A model generated the notes under the pieces. It ran no database searches, was not told the DNA's origin, and saw only the letters and a list, made by a program, of their open reading frames with translations. Below, in pieces: positions 6,200 through 7,709 of a DNA stretch of 7,709 nt. The stretch's first letter is position 1. The number at the start of each line of letters is the position of its first letter. A program made the translations under genes and the position numbers. Origin of the DNA: Betaproteobacteria bacterium (lineage in GTDB: Bacteria > Pseudomonadota > Gammaproteobacteria > Burkholderiales > Burkholderiaceae_C); assembly GCA_005884255.1 (NCBI GenBank), contig VBDL01000020.1:1-7709 (forward strand), given 5' to 3'.

Positions 6200-6217
6200 G
6201 GCGGCTCGGCGGCCGGC

Positions 6218-7261
6218 TCAGATCCCTTCCGCCCGCCTGAGGGTCTGCATCCGGTCCACCGTTTGCACCTTCAGCGTCTTCATCTCCGCGCCGCGGCGGA
6301 TTTCCAGCGTCACCTCGCGTTCCGGCGCGCCGCCGGACCACAGTGATTGCCAGAGGGCGTCCAGCGCCGCGATCGCGGTGCCGTCGATGCTGACGATGCT
6401 GTCGCCCGGCTGCACGCCGGCGGCGTCGGCCGGGCTGTCGTCGTTGACGCGCAGCACGCGCACCTGGCCTTCCAGCTCGATGGCGTTGATGCCGATCCAT
6501 GCGCGATGGCTGGCGCGCGAGCGGCCGTCGCGGCGCAGCTCGTCGAGCACCGGCTTGAGCAGGTCGACCGGTACGAACATGTTGCCGGGAATGCGCGGGC
6601 CGTCGACGGTGCCCAGCGTGTCGGCGACATACAGCGAGCCGATGCCCATCAGCTCGCCATGCGAATTGAACAGGCCCGCGCCGCTGTGGTCGGTGCGCGG
6701 CGGGCTGGTGAACAGTGCGCCGTCGATCCGGTACTCCCAGTAGCCGACGAAGGCACGGCGAGACACCAGGCGCGCCACGCTCACCGCGCCGTCCTCGCCG
6801 CCGCTGGCGATCATCAGCGGCTCCTTGGGCGCCATCGTCGCCGCGCTGCCCAGCGGCACCGCGGCCAACCGTAGCGGCGTCAGCGCCTGCAGCAGGCCGA
6901 AGCCGGTGGCCACGTCGTAGGCCAGCACGCGCGCGGGAACGATGCGATCGTCGTCGAGCTCGAGCTGCACCTGGTCGGCCTCCAGGATGAGATAACCGAT
7001 GGTGAGCACCAGGCCATCGTTGCCGATGACGACGCCGGAACCTTCGCGCGTGCGCCCGAGCACGGCATTCGAGCGTGCATTTTCGACCGCCAGTGCGCGC
7101 ACGCCCACCACGGCGGCATGTGCGCGTTGCAAGGCGCGCGACATCGCCTCGAGCTCGCTGCCCACCGGGGCGGAAGCCAATGCGGGCGGCGAGGCCGCCC
7201 CCGACGCCGCTGCCATGCACAGGGACAGCAGCGCACCGATGCCGAGTCGGAGCAATGTCAT
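6218..7261 (-). CDS. Exported HtrA/S1C-like protein with C-terminal PDZ domain, probable pseudoprotease
   Basis: This is a 347-residue envelope protein with the DegP/HtrA layout: signal peptide, trypsin-like domain and one PDZ domain. Residues 1 to about 23-31 are a signal peptide (LLRLGIGALLSLCMAAA; cleavage near SGAA or LASA). Cys15 is not in a good lipobox. The protease-like domain starts around 45, with GSGVVIGNDGLVLT at 74-87. Where HtrA has the catalytic His (TNNHVV) this protein has TIGYLI, giving Tyr90. Where HtrA has the catalytic Asp (TDLAVL) it has TGFGLL, giving Gly120. A serine remains in DHSGAGL (Ser193) in place of GNSGGPL. The PDZ domain covers about 250-335 (WIGINAIELEGQVRVLRV, DSPADAAGVQPGDSIVSIDG). 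The start at 7261 is supported by GGGAGG at 7272-7267 with a 5-base spacer. It may act as a scaffold or regulator rather than a protease; the role is unknown. Confidence 0.88.
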   Translation of the reverse strand: MTLLRLGIGALLSLCMAAASGAASPPALASAPVGSELEAMSRALQRAHAAVVGVRALAVENARSNAVLGRTREGSGVVIGNDGLVLTIGYLILEADQVQLELDDDRIVPARVLAYDVATGFGLLQALTPLRLAAVPLGSAATMAPKEPLMIASGGEDGAVSVARLVSRRAFVGYWEYRIDGALFTSPPRTDHSGAGLFNSHGELMGIGSLYVADTLGTVDGPRIPGNMFVPVDLLKPVLDELRRDGRSRASHRAWIGINAIELEGQVRVLRVNDDSPADAAGVQPGDSIVSIDGTAIAALDALWQSLWSGGAPEREVTLEIRRGAEMKTLKVQTVDRMQTLRRAEGI

Positions 7262-7266
7262 CGCGG

Positions 7267-7294
7267 CCTCCCGCGCCGCGTACCACTGCGGCGC
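7267..7294 (-). promoter_or_regulatory. Perfect 7-bp hairpin touching the ribosome binding site of the HtrA-like gene
   Basis: On the minus strand GCGCCGC (7294-7288) pairs perfectly with GCGGCGC (7279-7273) around an 8-base loop. The Shine-Dalgarno GGGAGG (7272-7267) follows with no spacer. The hairpin could protect the messenger or tune translation start. The rest of the 7262-7365 gap shows only a weak 4-bp hairpin (CCTC 7339-7342 with GAGG 7348-7351) and no clear promoter or T-tailed terminator. The rhomboid gene and this gene may therefore be co-transcribed. Confidence 0.35.
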
Positions 7295-7365
7295 TTCAGC
7301 TCACGAGCAGCATGAACCGTTCCCGATGGGCTGGAATCCCTCAGTCAGAGGTATGCGACAAGCGG

Positions 7366-7709
7366 TCAGCGTCGACGGCCGAATGGCGCTTGCCCGCGCC
7401 AGAAGCGGATCATCAACCAGCCCCCGAGCATGCCGCCCAGGTGCGCGAAATGCGCGATGCCGTCACGGCCGCCGACGCCGAGGAACAGCTCGAGTACGCC
7501 GAACACCGCGACGAAGACCTTGGCCTTCATCGGGATCGGCGGGAACAGCGGCATGATGATGCGGTTGGGGAACATCATGCCGAAGGCCAGCAGCAGGCCG
7601 AACAGACCGCCGGAGATGCCCACCGTCGGGTAGAACGTGCCCATCAGCGCGGTGAAGCCGAGCTGCACGAGCGCAGCGGTCAGCACGCTGGCCCGCAGGA
7701 AGCGGGCAT
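7366..7709 (-). CDS. Rhomboid family intramembrane serine protease, C-terminal part (5' end outside window)
   Basis: This is an inner-membrane protease that cleaves within transmembrane segments. The frame is open to the window edge, and about 113 residues are visible, starting ARFLRASVLTAALVQLGF. The catalytic serine is in GISGG (family consensus GxSGG), within VGISGGLFGLLLAFGMMF, at the head of a membrane helix. The catalytic histidine is in IAHFAHLGGMLGG, within the last helix. Between them lies the short PNRIIMPLFPPIPMKAK loop typical of this proteobacterial group, then another helix (VFVAVFGVLELFLG). The Ser-His dyad is complete, so the enzyme is probably active if the missing N-terminal half is intact. 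The GTG at 7684-7686 is only an internal codon, not a believable start. It lies 104 bases upstream of the HtrA-like gene on the same strand. Confidence 0.93.
   Translation of the reverse strand, partial: ARFLRASVLTAALVQLGFTALMGTFYPTVGISGGLFGLLLAFGMMFPNRIIMPLFPPIPMKAKVFVAVFGVLELFLGVGGRDGIAHFAHLGGMLGGWLMIRFWRGQAPFGRRR

Noticed and set aside
6135..7286. 383-residue minus-strand open frame in another frame over the HtrA-like gene
   Set aside because: It is Arg/Gly-rich with no signal peptide or motif. The alternative frame has a signal peptide, protease-like fold, PDZ domain and a good ribosome site.
7339..7351. CCTC-AGTCA-GAGG hairpin as terminator of the rhomboid gene
   Set aside because: The stem is only 4 bp and has no T-tract.

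Overview
The window is GC-rich chromosomal DNA packed with genes. Its gene families suggest a betaproteobacterium of the order Burkholderiales, of the Rubrivivax/Leptothrix/Methylibium type. That placement is an inference from protein flavour and base composition, not from a marker gene. I see no tRNA, rRNA, CRISPR array, integrase or insertion sequence.

Region 1 (1-3293, plus strand) is the downstream part of a branched-chain amino acid type (HAAT family) ABC importer. It contains the end of the LivM permease, the LivG and LivF ATPases, and then, after a 118-base gap, a periplasmic substrate-binding protein with its own signal peptide. LivH and the start of LivM lie off the left edge.

Region 2 (3290-4148, minus strand) is the oddest part. 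One open frame joins an internal piece of a leucine/Glu-Leu-Phe-Val dehydrogenase to the C-terminal tail of an unrelated protein, probably CsgG/HfaB-like with an SH3-like end. The dehydrogenase piece lacks both its N-terminal substrate-binding part and its C-terminal part. It starts directly after the stop codon of the upstream reductase gene. The frame is still open, so this is either a recent deletion or rearrangement, or an assembly chimera. The dehydrogenase remnant lies beside a branched-chain amino acid importer, so an intact gene here would have made metabolic sense.

Region 3 (4149-6199) is a divergent pair. On the minus strand is a complete 2Fe-2S/FAD/NAD(P)H reductase of the CDP-6-deoxy-delta-3,4-glucoseen reductase-like type. 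On the plus strand is an NAD-dependent epimerase/dehydratase-like protein. Only 59 bases separate their starts. The 3' end of the epimerase-like gene runs through two back-to-back hairpins.

Region 4 (6218-7709, minus strand) holds an exported HtrA-like protein with a PDZ domain whose catalytic His and Asp appear to be lost. Upstream of it is the C-terminal part of a rhomboid intramembrane protease, cut by the right edge.

I found no convincing undescribed multi-gene system. The signals most worth a second look are the chimeric dehydrogenase frame, the apparent pseudoprotease beside the rhomboid, and hairpins that abut ribosome binding sites or sit inside a coding end.
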